Origin: Ferrimonas marina
GTDB lineage: Bacteria; Pseudomonadota; Gammaproteobacteria; Enterobacterales; Shewanellaceae
Reading direction: 5' to 3'
Assembly (NCBI RefSeq): GCF_900129905.1
Contig: NZ_FQXG01000009.1
Location: 1-64,000 of the forward strand
Length of the DNA: 64,000 nt
Position 1 is the stretch's first letter, and every line of letters begins with the position of its first letter. This document shows positions 16,415-25,672 of this stretch, one piece after another. The translations under genes were made by a program, and so were the position numbers. The notes below the pieces were generated by a model. The model was not told the origin of the DNA. It saw nothing but the letters and a program-made list of their open reading frames with translations, and ran no database searches.

Positions 16415-18055
16415 ATGAGCATGCATCCCCGCGCCGGGCAACCGGCACAATCGCAGGATCTGGTGGACATTCCCCATCTGATCAGCTGCTACTACACCCT
16501 CAGCCCACGGGCGGATAAGGCGTCGGAACAGGTCAGCTTCGGTACCTCTGGTCACCGCGGCTCGGCCCTGAAGCGCAGCTTCAACCAGTGCCATATCCAC
16601 GCCATCGTTCAGGCGGTGGTGGACTACCGTCAGCAGGCGGGGATCCATGGTCCGCTGATCCTGGGCTTTGACACTCACGCCCTGAGTCAGCCCGCCTTCT
16701 ACTCGGCGCTGGAGGTGCTAACGGCCAATGGTGTCGCGGTACAGGTCCAGCGCGACCGGGGCTTTTTGCCCACGCCGGTGCTGTCCTACAACGTTATCGA
16801 ACACAATCGCCAAGCCGAGGCCCAGGCCGATGGCCTGATCCTGACCCCAAGCCACAATCCACCGCAGGATGGCGGCATCAAGTACAACCCACCCCACGGT
16901 GGGCCGGCGGACACCCAGATCACCGACTTTATCGCCGAGCGGGCCAATCGCTACCTGGCTGATAACCTGCACGGGGTGCGTCGCATTGGCATGGATGTGG
17001 CCAAGGCCACCGGGCTGATCGAAGAGTGCGACCTGATTGGCCGCTACATCGAGGGGCTGGCCAAGGTGGTGGATCTGGACGCCATCCGTAAGGCCGGCCT
17101 GCGCCTTGGAGTCGACCCCATGGGCGGCGCGGCGGTTTCAGTCTGGTCTCGCATCGCCCAGCGCTATGAACTGGATCTGACGGTGACCAATGATCGGGTC
17201 GATGCGGCCTTTGGCTTTATGGCACTGGATAAGGACGGCGCCATTCGGATGGATTGCTCCTCGGCCGCGGCAATGAGCCCGCTGCTGGCACTGAAGGAGC
17301 GCTTCGACCTGGCTCTGGCCAATGATCCGGACGCTGACCGTCACGGCATCGTCTGCCAGGATGGCGGGTTGATGAACCCCAACCACTTCCTGGCCGTGGC
17401 CATCAACTACCTGCTGGGCCATCGCCCCCACTGGCAACCCGAGTGGGCCGTGGGCAAGACCCTGGTGTCCAGCGCCATGATCGATAAGGTGGTGTCTCGC
17501 CACCAGCGCACCTTGATGGAGGTGCCAGTGGGCTTCAAATGGTTCGTTGACGGTATGAGCCGGGGCGAGCTGGCGTTTGGCGGCGAGGAGAGCGCCGGTG
17601 CAAGTTTCCTGGATCAGCAGGGGCACGCCTTCTCCACCGACAAGGACGGCTTTATCCTGTGCATGCTGGCGGCGGAGATCCTGGCGGTGACCGGGAAGTC
17701 CCCGGCAGCCCACTACCGCGCACTGGAAGCAGACTTTGGTACTCACCACTACCGCCGCATCGATGCCCCGGCCAATGACAAGGTCAAGCAAGCGCTGAAG
17801 CAGCTCAATGCCGACGCTGTGCGCAGCGATGTGCTGGCCGGCGAGCCCATTACGGCGGTCATGACTCATGCGCCGGGTAATGGCGCTGCCATCGGCGGGG
17901 TAAAGGTGTGTGCTGAGCATGGCTGGTTTGCTGCTCGCCCCTCCGGTACCGAGGCGATCTACAAGATCTATGCGGAAAGCAGCCTGAGTGAGGCGCACCT
18001 GGAACAGTTGTTGGCGGACGCCCAGCAGTTGGTGGACCAGGTAACCCAGGGATAA
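16415..18055 (+). CDS. pgm: Phosphoglucomutase (alpha-D-glucose specific)
   Basis: A 546-residue enzyme interconverting glucose 1-phosphate and glucose 6-phosphate. The active phosphoserine lies in LTPSHNPPQDGGIKYNPPHG, the metal-binding loop is DPDADRHG, the sugar-binding loop is FGGEESAGASF, and the phosphate-binding loop is RPSGTEAIYKIYAES. All four are intact. Length equals E. coli Pgm. It is co-oriented with seqA and ends at a terminator. Confidence 0.95.
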   Translation: MSMHPRAGQPAQSQDLVDIPHLISCYYTLSPRADKASEQVSFGTSGHRGSALKRSFNQCHIHAIVQAVVDYRQQAGIHGPLILGFDTHALSQPAFYSALEVLTANGVAVQVQRDRGFLPTPVLSYNVIEHNRQAEAQADGLILTPSHNPPQDGGIKYNPPHGGPADTQITDFIAERANRYLADNLHGVRRIGMDVAKATGLIEECDLIGRYIEGLAKVVDLDAIRKAGLRLGVDPMGGAAVSVWSRIAQRYELDLTVTNDRVDAAFGFMALDKDGAIRMDCSSAAAMSPLLALKERFDLALANDPDADRHGIVCQDGGLMNPNHFLAVAINYLLGHRPHWQPEWAVGKTLVSSAMIDKVVSRHQRTLMEVPVGFKWFVDGMSRGELAFGGEESAGASFLDQQGHAFSTDKDGFILCMLAAEILAVTGKSPAAHYRALEADFGTHHYRRIDAPANDKVKQALKQLNADAVRSDVLAGEPITAVMTHAPGNGAAIGGVKVCAEHGWFAARPSGTEAIYKIYAESSLSEAHLEQLLADAQQLVDQVTQG

Positions 18056-18071
18056 GCCCGTTCACTCTGTT

Positions 18072-18098
18072 AAAGCCCCGCCTTGTGCGGGGTTTTTT
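18072..18098 (+). terminator. Terminator of seqA-pgm
   Basis: AAAGCCCCGC CTT GTGCGGGGTTTTTT is a stem with a T run 17 bases after the pgm stop. Confidence 0.9.
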
Positions 18099-18236
18099 GT
18101 ACATATGTATCAAATTTACCTCTTTTTCTTTTCCTGCTCGCTGTGCAGTTATTCGCCGTTTATGCCGGTTCTGTCAGGGCAATCTGCTGGGCTGGGTGTG
18201 AACCGTGGGGTTTACACGGCAAGATTCGTGGCGAGC

Positions 18237-18313
18237 TGAGATTACGAGAATATTATCCAAGTGTAATCAAGGCGTTGGTGTGTTGATGCAGTTTGCATCA
18301 ACGGATAATCTCA
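18237..18313 (+). other. Structured leader before a GNAT gene
   Basis: GTTGATGCA GTT TGCATCAAC (18282-18302) is a perfect 9-pair hairpin. It is enclosed by ATTATCC (18252) and GGATAAT (18303), and an alternative outer pairing GAGATTA (18237) / TAATCTC (18307) competes for some of the same bases. It lies about 60 bases upstream of the GNAT start. No known riboswitch is recognised. Confidence 0.4.
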
Positions 18314-18373
18314 ATGCATGGCCTGGGCAGGAATCCCGGGCATTACCCGTATTCACTCAGTCGGGGGACAGGG

Positions 18374-18895
18374 ATGACAATGCGCCGAACTCATGTGTTT
18401 TTCAGCACGCCAAATTTGCTGATCCGAAGCTGCGCCGAGGAAGACATCGGCTGGCTGGGGGCTTTGCTGTCTCATGCCGATCCGGATGCCACCCAGCGTT
18501 TGATGACCCTGTTTGAAACCCAGAACCTCCAGACCATGAGCGATCGCCTACTGGATCTGCCGGCGGGAGCCTACCTGTTGGTGGCACTGGGGCAGGGGGG
18601 AGACCCTATCGGCGCGCTGTTCAGCTGGCCTTGTACCGCATCTCGCTTTCAGATCGAGATGATATTGGAACCGGAACAGCGCGGCCGCGGCCTGGGCAGC
18701 GAGTTTTTGCGAGCCTGGAGTCATCAGTTTCAACAGCACCATGGCACCACCTCACTGCAGATTGTGGTGCCCCAAGGTTTCCCCTGTGAAAGCTCCCTGT
18801 TCACCAGCGTGGGCTTTGTCTGCTGCGGAGAAGTCGATGGACACAAGGTGGTGGAGCTGGCAGCCGCTTGCCCCTCACCGGCCATGGCAGACTGA
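18374..18895 (+). CDS. GNAT family N-acetyltransferase
   Basis: About 173 residues. The acetyl-CoA motif reads EPEQRGRGLGSEFLRAW, and the following SLQIVVPQ...SSLFTSVGF matches the last strand and helix of the GNAT fold. The ATG at 18374 follows GGGGACAGGG; an upstream in-frame ATG at 18293 would place the leader hairpin inside the gene and is less likely. Substrate unknown. It stands alone between pgm and ylqF. Confidence 0.75.
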   Translation: MTMRRTHVFFSTPNLLIRSCAEEDIGWLGALLSHADPDATQRLMTLFETQNLQTMSDRLLDLPAGAYLLVALGQGGDPIGALFSWPCTASRFQIEMILEPEQRGRGLGSEFLRAWSHQFQQHHGTTSLQIVVPQGFPCESSLFTSVGFVCCGEVDGHKVVELAAACPSPAMAD

Positions 18896-19013
18896 TCCCA
18901 ACCGGCTAACGATTTGGCCGACACCTGGCAGGCTCGCCCCTGCACAAACCTCATGAATTTCCCCGCCATACCCGTTACACTTCGCCGCCAAAGCAGCAAG
19001 TAGAGGAGGTGCC

Positions 19014-19943
19014 ATGGCACTGCAATGGTTTCCGGGCCACATGAACAAAGCCCGGCGGGAGATCAAAGAGGTGATGCCGCAGATGGACGTCATCATCGAG
19101 GTGCTTGATGCACGGGTGCCCTTCAGCAGTGAAAACCCCATGGTGGCCAAGCTCCGTGGCGATAAGCCGGTGATCAAGATCCTCAACAAGGCGGATCTGG
19201 CCGATGCCGAGATGACCGAAAGCTGGATGAGTTACCTGGAGCAGGAGCAGGGGGTTAAGACCCTGGCTTTTGACCAGGACAAGGCCAGTCAGGTGCACAA
19301 GATCGTTGAGCTGTGCCACAAGATGGTGCCCAACAAGGTGGGCCAGGATAAACAGATCAAGGCGATGATCATGGGGATCCCCAACGTGGGCAAGTCTACC
19401 CTGATCAACACCCTGGCCAAGCGCGTGGTGGCCAAGACCGGTAACGAGCCGGCGGTCACTAAGGCACAGCAGCGGATCAAGCTGGAGCAGGGGATCATGC
19501 TCTATGACACCCCGGGAATGCTGTGGCCGAAGCTGGAGAACGAGCACTACGGCTACCGCCTGGCGGCGATTGCGGCCATTCGCGACACCGTGGTGGACTA
19601 TGAAGACCTCGGCAGCTACGTCTCCGAGTACCTGATGCAGGCTTACCCAGACCGCCTGATGGAGCGCTACAAGCTGGATGCGTTGCCGGAAGAGGATTGG
19701 CAGTTTATGGAGGCGGCCGGTCGTAAGCGTGGCTGCGTCCGCTCGGGCAACCAGGTGGACTACGCCAAGTTTGGCAGCCTGCTGATCAACGAATTGCGCA
19801 GTGGCATTCTGGGGGGGATTACCCTGGAGACGCCGGAGATGCGGGATAAGGAGATGGCCGAGCTGGAGATCGCCCGGGCCAAGGCCGAGGCGGAGAAAGC
19901 GGCCAAGCTGGAGCAAAAGAACAAGGGCTCGCGCAAGCGCTAA
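19014..19943 (+). CDS. ylqF: Ribosome biogenesis GTPase YlqF/RbgA
   Basis: A 309-residue circularly permuted GTPase. The G4 motif NKAD (58-61) precedes G1 GIPNVGKST (121-129) and G3 DTPG (165-168), the order diagnostic of the YlqF/RbgA class that acts in late large-subunit assembly. The N-terminal WFPGHMNKARRE is the family hallmark. The C-terminus ends in a lysine-rich helix. RBS AGAGGAGG lies six bases before the ATG. Confidence 0.92.
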   Translation: MALQWFPGHMNKARREIKEVMPQMDVIIEVLDARVPFSSENPMVAKLRGDKPVIKILNKADLADAEMTESWMSYLEQEQGVKTLAFDQDKASQVHKIVELCHKMVPNKVGQDKQIKAMIMGIPNVGKSTLINTLAKRVVAKTGNEPAVTKAQQRIKLEQGIMLYDTPGMLWPKLENEHYGYRLAAIAAIRDTVVDYEDLGSYVSEYLMQAYPDRLMERYKLDALPEEDWQFMEAAGRKRGCVRSGNQVDYAKFGSLLINELRSGILGGITLETPEMRDKEMAELEIARAKAEAEKAAKLEQKNKGSRKR

Positions 19944-19958
19944 GTCGATGAGTTCAAA

Positions 19959-19986
19959 CAAAACCGGGCCTGGCCCGGTTTTTTTG
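19959..19986 (+). terminator. Terminator of ylqF
   Basis: AAACCGGGCC TGGCCCGGTTTTTTT forms a stem with a T run 17 bases after the stop; it also separates the convergent msrA. Confidence 0.88.
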
Positions 19987-19999
19987 TGTCTGTCGCTGG

Positions 20000-20482
20000 T
20001 TAGTAGAAGGGCAGGTGGCAGCTGGGCTGCTCGTTCTTGGCCAGGTAGTTTTGGTGGTACTCCTCCGCCAGCCAGAAGCGTTGCGCCGGAGCGATCTCGG
20101 TGACGATGGTCTTACCCGCCCAATACCCCTGCTGTCCCGCCTGCTGCTTGGAGCGCTCCGCCTCCGCTTGCTGTTCTGGTGAGTGGAAGAAGATCACGCT
20201 GCGGTACTGACTGCCCACATCCACGCCCTGACGGTGCAAGGTGGTGGGGTTGTGATGCTGCCAAAATACCTCCAACAGCTGCTCGAAGCTGACCTGCTGC
20301 GGGTCAAACTGGATCTGCACCACCTCCGCATGGCCGGTCTCGCCGGTTTTCACCTGTTGGTAACTAGGCTGGTCAAGGTGGCCGCCCATGTAGCCACACA
20401 GCACCTCTTCGACGCCTTCGATCTGTCTAAGAAAGTGTTCAACGCCCCAGAAACAGCCGGCGCCCAAGGTTGCAATGGCCAT
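20000..20482 (-). CDS. msrA: Peptide methionine sulfoxide reductase MsrA
   Basis: A 160-residue enzyme reducing S-methionine sulfoxide in proteins. The catalytic Cys10 lies in GAGCFWGVEH; YMGGHLDQPSYQQV and HHNPTTLHRQGVDVGSQYRS are the substrate-pocket segments. It is a compact form without the N-terminal extension of E. coli MsrA. RBS AGAGGT lies on the minus strand. Three tandem MetJ-like boxes sit immediately upstream, suggesting control by methionine supply. Confidence 0.93.
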   Translation of the reverse strand: MAIATLGAGCFWGVEHFLRQIEGVEEVLCGYMGGHLDQPSYQQVKTGETGHAEVVQIQFDPQQVSFEQLLEVFWQHHNPTTLHRQGVDVGSQYRSVIFFHSPEQQAEAERSKQQAGQQGYWAGKTIVTEIAPAQRFWLAEEYHQNYLAKNEQPSCHLPFY

Positions 20483-20492
20483 AGTTACCTCT

Positions 20493-20524
20493 AGATGTTT
20501 GGATGTCTAAATGTCTATACGGCG
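20493..20524 (-). promoter_or_regulatory. Tandem MetJ-like boxes upstream of msrA
   Basis: AGATGTTT, GGATGTCT and AAATGTCT are three contiguous 8-base units (20493-20516) each matching the met box AGACGTCT at 5-6 of 8 places. ATACGGCG (20517-20524) is a weaker fourth. MetJ binds tandem 8-base boxes cooperatively, so spacing and number fit. Assignment is by consensus only; no metJ is in the window. Confidence 0.72.
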
Positions 20525-20622
20525 ACTTTACGGTATTGCCGGAGAAATGACAACCCGGGGTAGCGCATCCTTTACCGGCATGTTGCTACAATGGCGCCAG
20601 CATTGATGTAAAGGAGATAAAC

Positions 20623-21630
20623 GTGCTGCAAAAGGAGCAAGACCTGCTGGCGATGACCCTGGCTTCACCGGGAAAACTGGATCAGCCTGAGCGCTTTACC
20701 CTGGCGGATGATGTGACCGTCAGTGTCGATGGCGTGGGCATCGTGCGGTTTGAGCCAGCCCAGCCCAGTGAACTGGACCTGGTACTGTCTGCCGGAGTGC
20801 ATGGCAATGAGACCGCCCCGATTGAGCTGGTCAATACGCTGGTGCAGGGGATATTGCAGGGGGCGATCCGCTGTCGCTGTCGATTGCTGGTGCTGCTCGG
20901 TAACCCCCACGCTATGGTCGCCGGGCAACGGGAGCTGGAGCATAACCTCAATCGTCTGTTCAGCGGCGCTCATCGGGATTACCAGGGCAGCGAAGCTGAC
21001 CGAGCCGAAGAGCTGGAGCAGGCGGTCAGCGACTTCTTTGCAATACGCGCTGGCCGTCGCTGTCACTACGACTTGCACACCGCCATCCGCGCCTCGCAGC
21101 GCGAGAAGTTTGCCATCTATCCCTACCGTCATGGCCGGCCCTGGAAGCGTGAGCAGATCGGCTTTTTAGGGGCGGCAGGGGTGGACACCATCCTGCTGTC
21201 ACACGATCCGACCCACACCTTCAGTTACTTCAGCTCCGACCGTTTTGGTGCCGATGCCTTCACCGTGGAACTGGGTCGGGTACGCCCCTTCGGTCAGAAC
21301 GACCCCAGCCGCCTGAGTGCGCTCAAGGCCCAGCTGACGGCGCTGATCGAAGACCGGCCGGTCTCCTATCTGCCCCAGGAGCAGGTCACGGTGTTTGATG
21401 TGGCGCAGGTGATCAACAAGGGCAGTGACGCCTTTACTCTCTGTTTTCCCGACGATGCGGCCAATTTTACCGCCTTTGAGCCGGGCACCGTGTTGGCCCA
21501 GGACGGCGGGCGCGCGGTCCGGGTGGGGGCTCAGCCGGAAGCCATTGTGTTTCCCAACGCCAAGGTGGCGGTGGGGCAGCGCGCCTGCCTGACCGTGGTG
21601 CCGGTGGGGCCGGAACAGCCATTCGAATAG
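20623..21630 (+). CDS. astE: Succinylglutamate desuccinylase AstE
   Basis: A 335-residue zinc hydrolase of the AstE/aspartoacylase family, splitting N-succinylglutamate into succinate and glutamate in the last step of the AST arginine pathway. Zinc ligands lie in SAGVHGNETAP, substrate residues in NPHAMV and HNLNRLF, and the later DLHTAIRAS carries another ligand histidine. The start is a GTG at 20623 with AAGGAGATAAAC before it. The other ast genes are not in the window. It is divergent from msrA. Confidence 0.9.
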   Translation: MLQKEQDLLAMTLASPGKLDQPERFTLADDVTVSVDGVGIVRFEPAQPSELDLVLSAGVHGNETAPIELVNTLVQGILQGAIRCRCRLLVLLGNPHAMVAGQRELEHNLNRLFSGAHRDYQGSEADRAEELEQAVSDFFAIRAGRRCHYDLHTAIRASQREKFAIYPYRHGRPWKREQIGFLGAAGVDTILLSHDPTHTFSYFSSDRFGADAFTVELGRVRPFGQNDPSRLSALKAQLTALIEDRPVSYLPQEQVTVFDVAQVINKGSDAFTLCFPDDAANFTAFEPGTVLAQDGGRAVRVGAQPEAIVFPNAKVAVGQRACLTVVPVGPEQPFE

Positions 21631-21685
21631 GCCACATGTAAATCCGACGATACACTCCCGCTTGGGCGATCGACCCGGCACCGGG

Positions 21686-21735
21686 TTGTCATATTGTTCT
21701 GTCGTTTACGTAAAGGTAACTTGGTAGGCGATAAT
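21686..21735 (+). promoter_or_regulatory. Candidate bkd promoter with TTTACGTAAA dyad
   Basis: A perfect 10-base palindrome TTTACGTAAA lies at 21705-21714, followed by GGTAAC. TTTACG (21705) and GATAAT (21730) are separated by 19 bases, the long spacing typical of MerR-family activated promoters; TTGTCA (21686) is an alternative -35. In related genera bkd genes are controlled by the MerR-family regulator LiuR, so a LiuR site is a reasonable guess. Confidence 0.45.
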
Positions 21736-21800
21736 AACGAACAGTCCACTGCAATGGTCCTCGGCCTCGGTCGGGGACTTTCAGCAAAGGAAGCCCAACG

Positions 21801-22982
21801 ATGACAGACAACACGGTCCGCCCCCAGGCGGTCTACCAGGCCCATCTGCTGGATGGCCAAGGCAGTGCCATTCCTACCCTCAAGGTGCTGCAAGCAGATG
21901 GCAGCCTGTACCCCGATGCCACCCTGCCGACGCTGGATCGCGACACCGCCCTGAAGATCTACCGCAGCTGTGTGTTCACCCGGGTGCTCGATGAGCGGAT
22001 GCTGGCGGCCCAACGACAGGGCCGGATCAGCTTTTACATGACCTGTACCGGCGAAGAGGCTGCCGTGCTGGGCGCCGCCGCGGCGCTGGAGCAGGAAGAT
22101 ATGATCATGGCGCAGTACCGGGAGCATGCGGCGCTGCACTGGCGCGGTTTTACCACTGAGCAGTTTATGAACCAGATGTTCTCCAATGAGAAGGATCTGG
22201 GCAAAGGGCGGCAGATGCCGATCCATTACGGCTCCCGTGCCCTGCACTACATGACCATCTCCTCTCCGCTGGGCACCCAGATCCCCCAGGCAGCGGGTTA
22301 CGCCTACGGCCAGAAGATGCAGGGGCAGGACCGCTGCACCTTGTGCTTCTTTGGTGAAGGCGCCGCGTCGGAAGGCGACTTCCATGCCGGATTGAACATG
22401 GCGGCGGTGCACAAGGCGCCGGCAATCTTCTTCTGCCGTAACAACGGCTACGCCATCTCCACCCCCACCTCGGAGCAGTACGCCGGTGACGGCATCGCCC
22501 CGCGGGGCCTGGGCTACGGCATCAAGTCGATCCGAGTGGATGGCAACGACATGCTGGCGGTGTTGGCCGCCACCCAGCTGGCCCGCGAAGTGGCCCTGCG
22601 CGAGCATTGCCCGGTGCTGATTGAGGCGATGACCTACCGACTGGGCGCCCACTCCAGCTCCGATGACCCTAGTGGCTATCGCAGCAAGGAGGAGGAGGCC
22701 CGCTGGCAGGAGCATGACCCGGTGCGTCGCTTCAAGCTGTGGCTGCTGGCCCAGCAATGGTGGAGCGAGGGGGAAGATGAGGCGCTCTATCAAGCCTACC
22801 GCGATGAGGTCCTGGCTGCGGTGAAGGTGGCAGAGAAGCTGGCCAAGCCGGCTCTGGACACCTTGGTGACCGACGTCTATGACCAGGTGCCGGAGCACCT
22901 GCAACAGCAGCTCGATGAGGTTCAGCAGCAGGTTCGCCGCTACCCGGAGCATTACCCCATCACCGCCGGCAGGGAGCAGTAA
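21801..22982 (+). CDS. bkdA1: Branched-chain 2-oxoacid dehydrogenase E1 alpha subunit
   Basis: A 393-residue thiamine-diphosphate enzyme subunit that decarboxylates the 2-oxo acids of Val, Leu and Ile. The ThDP/Mg motif runs from [16 protein letters not shown] to the asparagines of [11 protein letters not shown]. The phosphorylation-loop-like segment [15 protein letters not shown] is also typical of E1 alpha. RBS AAAGGAAG precedes the ATG. First of three tightly packed bkd genes; the next starts one base after its stop. Confidence 0.93.
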   Translation: MTDNTVRPQAVYQAHLLDGQGSAIPTLKVLQADGSLYPDATLPTLDRDTALKIYRSCVFTRVLDERMLAAQRQGRISFYMTCTGEEAAVLGAAAALEQEDMIMAQYREHAALHWRGFTTEQFMNQMFSNEKDLGKGRQMPIHYGSRALHYMTISSPLGTQIPQAAGYAYGQKMQGQDRCTLCFFGEGAASEGDFHAGLNMAAVHKAPAIFFCRNNGYAISTPTSEQYAGDGIAPRGLGYGIKSIRVDGNDMLAVLAATQLAREVALREHCPVLIEAMTYRLGAHSSSDDPSGYRSKEEEARWQEHDPVRRFKLWLLAQQWWSEGEDEALYQAYRDEVLAAVKVAEKLAKPALDTLVTDVYDQVPEHLQQQLDEVQQQVRRYPEHYPITAGREQ

Positions 22983-22983
22983 G

Positions 22984-23961
22984 ATGGCACAGATGAACAT
23001 GCTGCAAGCGATCAACCAGGCGCTGCATCAGGCGATGAGCAACGATGAGCGGGTACTGGTGTTTGGCGAGGATGTCGGTCACTTTGGTGGGGTATTCCGT
23101 GCCACCGCCAAGCTGCAGGAGACCTTTGGTAAAGATCGCTGTTTCAATACGCCGCTGACCGAGCAGGGCATCGTCGGCTTTGCTAATGGCCTGGCAGCCC
23201 AGGGGATGCGACCGGTGGCGGAGATCCAGTTCGCCGATTACATCTTTCCGGCGTTTGATCAGATCGTCAACGAGACCGCTAAGTTCCGCTACCGCAGCGG
23301 CAACGAGTTCGATGTGGGCGGTTTGACCATCCGTACCCCCTACGGCGGTGGCATCGCCGGCGGCCACTACCACTCCCAGTCGCCTGAGGCCTACTTTACC
23401 GGGACTCCGGGGCTCAAGGTGGTGATCCCGCGAGACCCTTACCAGGCCAAAGGCTTGCTGCTGGCGTCCATCCGTGACGATAACCCGGTGATCTTTATGG
23501 AGCCCAAGCGGCTTTACCGTGCCTCTGTGGGTGAGGTACCGGAGGAGGATTACGAGCTGCCGCTGTCCAAGGCGGAGCTGATCCGCGAAGGGTCGGACAT
23601 CACCCTGGTCGGCTGGGGTGCGCAGCTGGAGCTGATCCTGAAGGCGGCGGAACGTGCCGCAAAACAGGGGATCCAGTGTGAAGTGATCGATCTGCGTACT
23701 CTGCTGCCCTGGGATGTGGATAGCGTCGCCGCCTCGGTGGAAAAGACCGGCCGGCTGCTGATCAGCCACGAGGCGCCACTGACCGGCGGCTTTGCCGGTG
23801 AGATCGCCGCCACCATCGGTGATCGCTGCTTCCTCTACCTGGAGTCGCCCATTGCCCGTGTCTGCGGTCTGGATACCCCCTATCCCTTGGCCCTGGAGCA
23901 GGAACACATGGCCAATGAACACAAGATCTACGAGGCCATCGTGGCCAGCGTACAGTTTTAA
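22984..23961 (+). CDS. bkdA2: Branched-chain 2-oxoacid dehydrogenase E1 beta subunit
   Basis: A 325-residue partner of E1 alpha, completing the ThDP site. Characteristic segments are [36 protein letters not shown] and [16 protein letters not shown]. The start at 22984 follows the bkdA1 stop by one base; the open frame extends upstream inside bkdA1 but has no similarity there. Confidence 0.93.
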   Translation: MAQMNMLQAINQALHQAMSNDERVLVFGEDVGHFGGVFRATAKLQETFGKDRCFNTPLTEQGIVGFANGLAAQGMRPVAEIQFADYIFPAFDQIVNETAKFRYRSGNEFDVGGLTIRTPYGGGIAGGHYHSQSPEAYFTGTPGLKVVIPRDPYQAKGLLLASIRDDNPVIFMEPKRLYRASVGEVPEEDYELPLSKAELIREGSDITLVGWGAQLELILKAAERAAKQGIQCEVIDLRTLLPWDVDSVAASVEKTGRLLISHEAPLTGGFAGEIAATIGDRCFLYLESPIARVCGLDTPYPLALEQEHMANEHKIYEAIVASVQF

Positions 23962-23970
23962 GGAGCGGCC

Positions 23971-25572
23971 ATGTTAAAGGACTTTATTCTTCCCGATATC
24001 GGGGAGGGCGTGGTGGAATGTGAGCTGGTGGAATGGCTGGTGGGCGAGGGCGATGACATCGCCGAAGACCAGCCGGTGGCCGATGTGATGACGGATAAGG
24101 CGCTGGTACAGATCCCCGCTCCATACCAGGGCCGGGTCACCAAGCTTTACTACAACAAGGGCGAGATCGCCAAGGTGCATGCCCCGCTATTCCAGGTAGA
24201 ACTGGAGGGCACGACGGCCGCAGCGGACGCACCTGCTGCTGCAACCGAAACGCCCATGCCGGCTGCAGAGGTACCCAGCCAGGGGATGGTCAGCCAGGAC
24301 TTTATCTTACCGGACATTGGTGAGGGCATCGTCGAGTGTGAGCTGGTGGAGTGGCTGGTGGCCGAGGGCGACCAGGTTGAGGAAGATCAGCCCATCTGCG
24401 ATGTGATGACCGACAAGGCCCTGGTGCAGATCCCGGCCAAGGAAGCGGGGGTGATCAGCAAGCTTTATTACCAGAAGGGGGAGATCGCCCGGGTGCATGA
24501 GCCGCTGTTCGCCCTGTCGGTGGCCAGCAGCGTCCCTCAAACCGCACAGCAAACGACCGCGCAGCCAGATGCTGCCCCGGTCAGCCCCACCCCGATTAGC
24601 GCCGCCACTGCATCCAGTGCCGCTGGCAATAATAGCCAGGCAGCGACTGCCGTATCGGCGGCGGCCCCTGGCAAGGCTCTGGCCAGCCCGGCGGTACGTC
24701 GCTTGGCTCGCGAGCATGACCTGGATCTATCCCAGGTACCCGGCAGTGGCAAGAATGGCCGGGTGCTGAAAGAGGATGTGCACCACTTCCTGGCCCAATC
24801 CAGCAACGCACCGGTTGAGCCGCAGCGTGCTTCTCAGCCCGTTGCTGCGCCGGTGGCAGAGCAGGCTGGCGCCCGGGTTGAACCGATCCGCGGTGTCGCT
24901 GCTGCCATGGCCAAGCAGATGACCCATTCGGTTCAGACCATTCCCCACTTTACCTACTGCGATGAGTTCGACCTGACCGAACTGGTGGCACTGCGTCAGT
25001 CGCTTAAAGGCGAGTATGAGCAGCAGGGGGTGAAGCTGAGCTTGATGCCCTTCTTCATCAAGTCGCTGTCGATGGCCCTGACGGCCTTCCCACGGCTGAA
25101 CAGCCGGGTGAATGCGGACTGCACCGAGTTGACCTACCTGCCGGAGCACAACATCGGTCTGGCGGTGGACGGCAAACTGGGACTGATGGTGCCCAACATC
25201 AAGGGCGTGGAGCAGCGCTCCCTGCTGGAGGTGGCGCAAGGGGTAAACCAGCTGATTGAGCAGGCCCGCGACGGCCGGGTGGCCGCCTCGGATCTGTCCG
25301 GCGGCACCATCTCCATCTCCAACATTGGTGCCATCGGCGGCACGGTGGCGACCCCCATCATCAATGCGCCGGAGGTGGCGATCGTGGCACTGGGCAAGCT
25401 GCAGACCCTGCCGCGTTTCAACGCTGATGGTGAAGTGGAGGCCCGCACCCTGATGCAGATCAGCTGGTCTGGCGATCATCGGGTGATCGATGGGGCCACC
25501 ATGGCGCGTTTCTGTAACCACTGGCGCGCCTTGTTGGAGAAACCGGAGCGGATGCTGATGCACCTGCGCTGA
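23971..25572 (+). CDS. bkdB: Branched-chain 2-oxoacid dehydrogenase E2 (two lipoyl domains)
   Basis: A 533-residue acyltransferase core of the Bkd complex. Two near-identical lipoyl domains occupy about 3-75 and 109-181, with lipoyl lysines in MTDKALVQI at Lys43 and Lys149. An Ala/Pro linker is followed by the E1/E3-binding domain (about 237-272) and the catalytic domain ending in the active-site DHRVIDGATMARF (His503, Asp507). The two lipoyl copies look like a recent internal duplication. No E3 gene follows; the shared Lpd of the pyruvate dehydrogenase complex is presumably used. A terminator follows. Confidence 0.93.
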   Translation: MLKDFILPDIGEGVVECELVEWLVGEGDDIAEDQPVADVMTDKALVQIPAPYQGRVTKLYYNKGEIAKVHAPLFQVELEGTTAAADAPAAATETPMPAAEVPSQGMVSQDFILPDIGEGIVECELVEWLVAEGDQVEEDQPICDVMTDKALVQIPAKEAGVISKLYYQKGEIARVHEPLFALSVASSVPQTAQQTTAQPDAAPVSPTPISAATASSAAGNNSQAATAVSAAAPGKALASPAVRRLAREHDLDLSQVPGSGKNGRVLKEDVHHFLAQSSNAPVEPQRASQPVAAPVAEQAGARVEPIRGVAAAMAKQMTHSVQTIPHFTYCDEFDLTELVALRQSLKGEYEQQGVKLSLMPFFIKSLSMALTAFPRLNSRVNADCTELTYLPEHNIGLAVDGKLGLMVPNIKGVEQRSLLEVAQGVNQLIEQARDGRVAASDLSGGTISISNIGAIGGTVATPIINAPEVAIVALGKLQTLPRFNADGEVEARTLMQISWSGDHRVIDGATMARFCNHWRALLEKPERMLMHLR

Positions 25573-25587
25573 TCTTCAGCTCTACAC

Positions 25588-25620
25588 CCACAAGGCGCCT
25601 TTACCGGCGCCTTGTTTCTT
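25588..25620 (+). terminator. Terminator of the bkd operon
   Basis: CAAGGCGCC TTTACC GGCGCCTTG then TTTCTTTT follows bkdB by about 18 bases. Confidence 0.85.
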
Positions 25621-25672
25621 TTCGCCGGGCTGGTTAGGTTGGGAATACAGAATCTTACAAGGGGTAAGGACG

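Noticed and set aside
21531-23015. 494-codon frame on the minus strand
   Set aside because: It is antisense to astE and bkdA1 with no recognisable domain; codon composition is that of a shadow.
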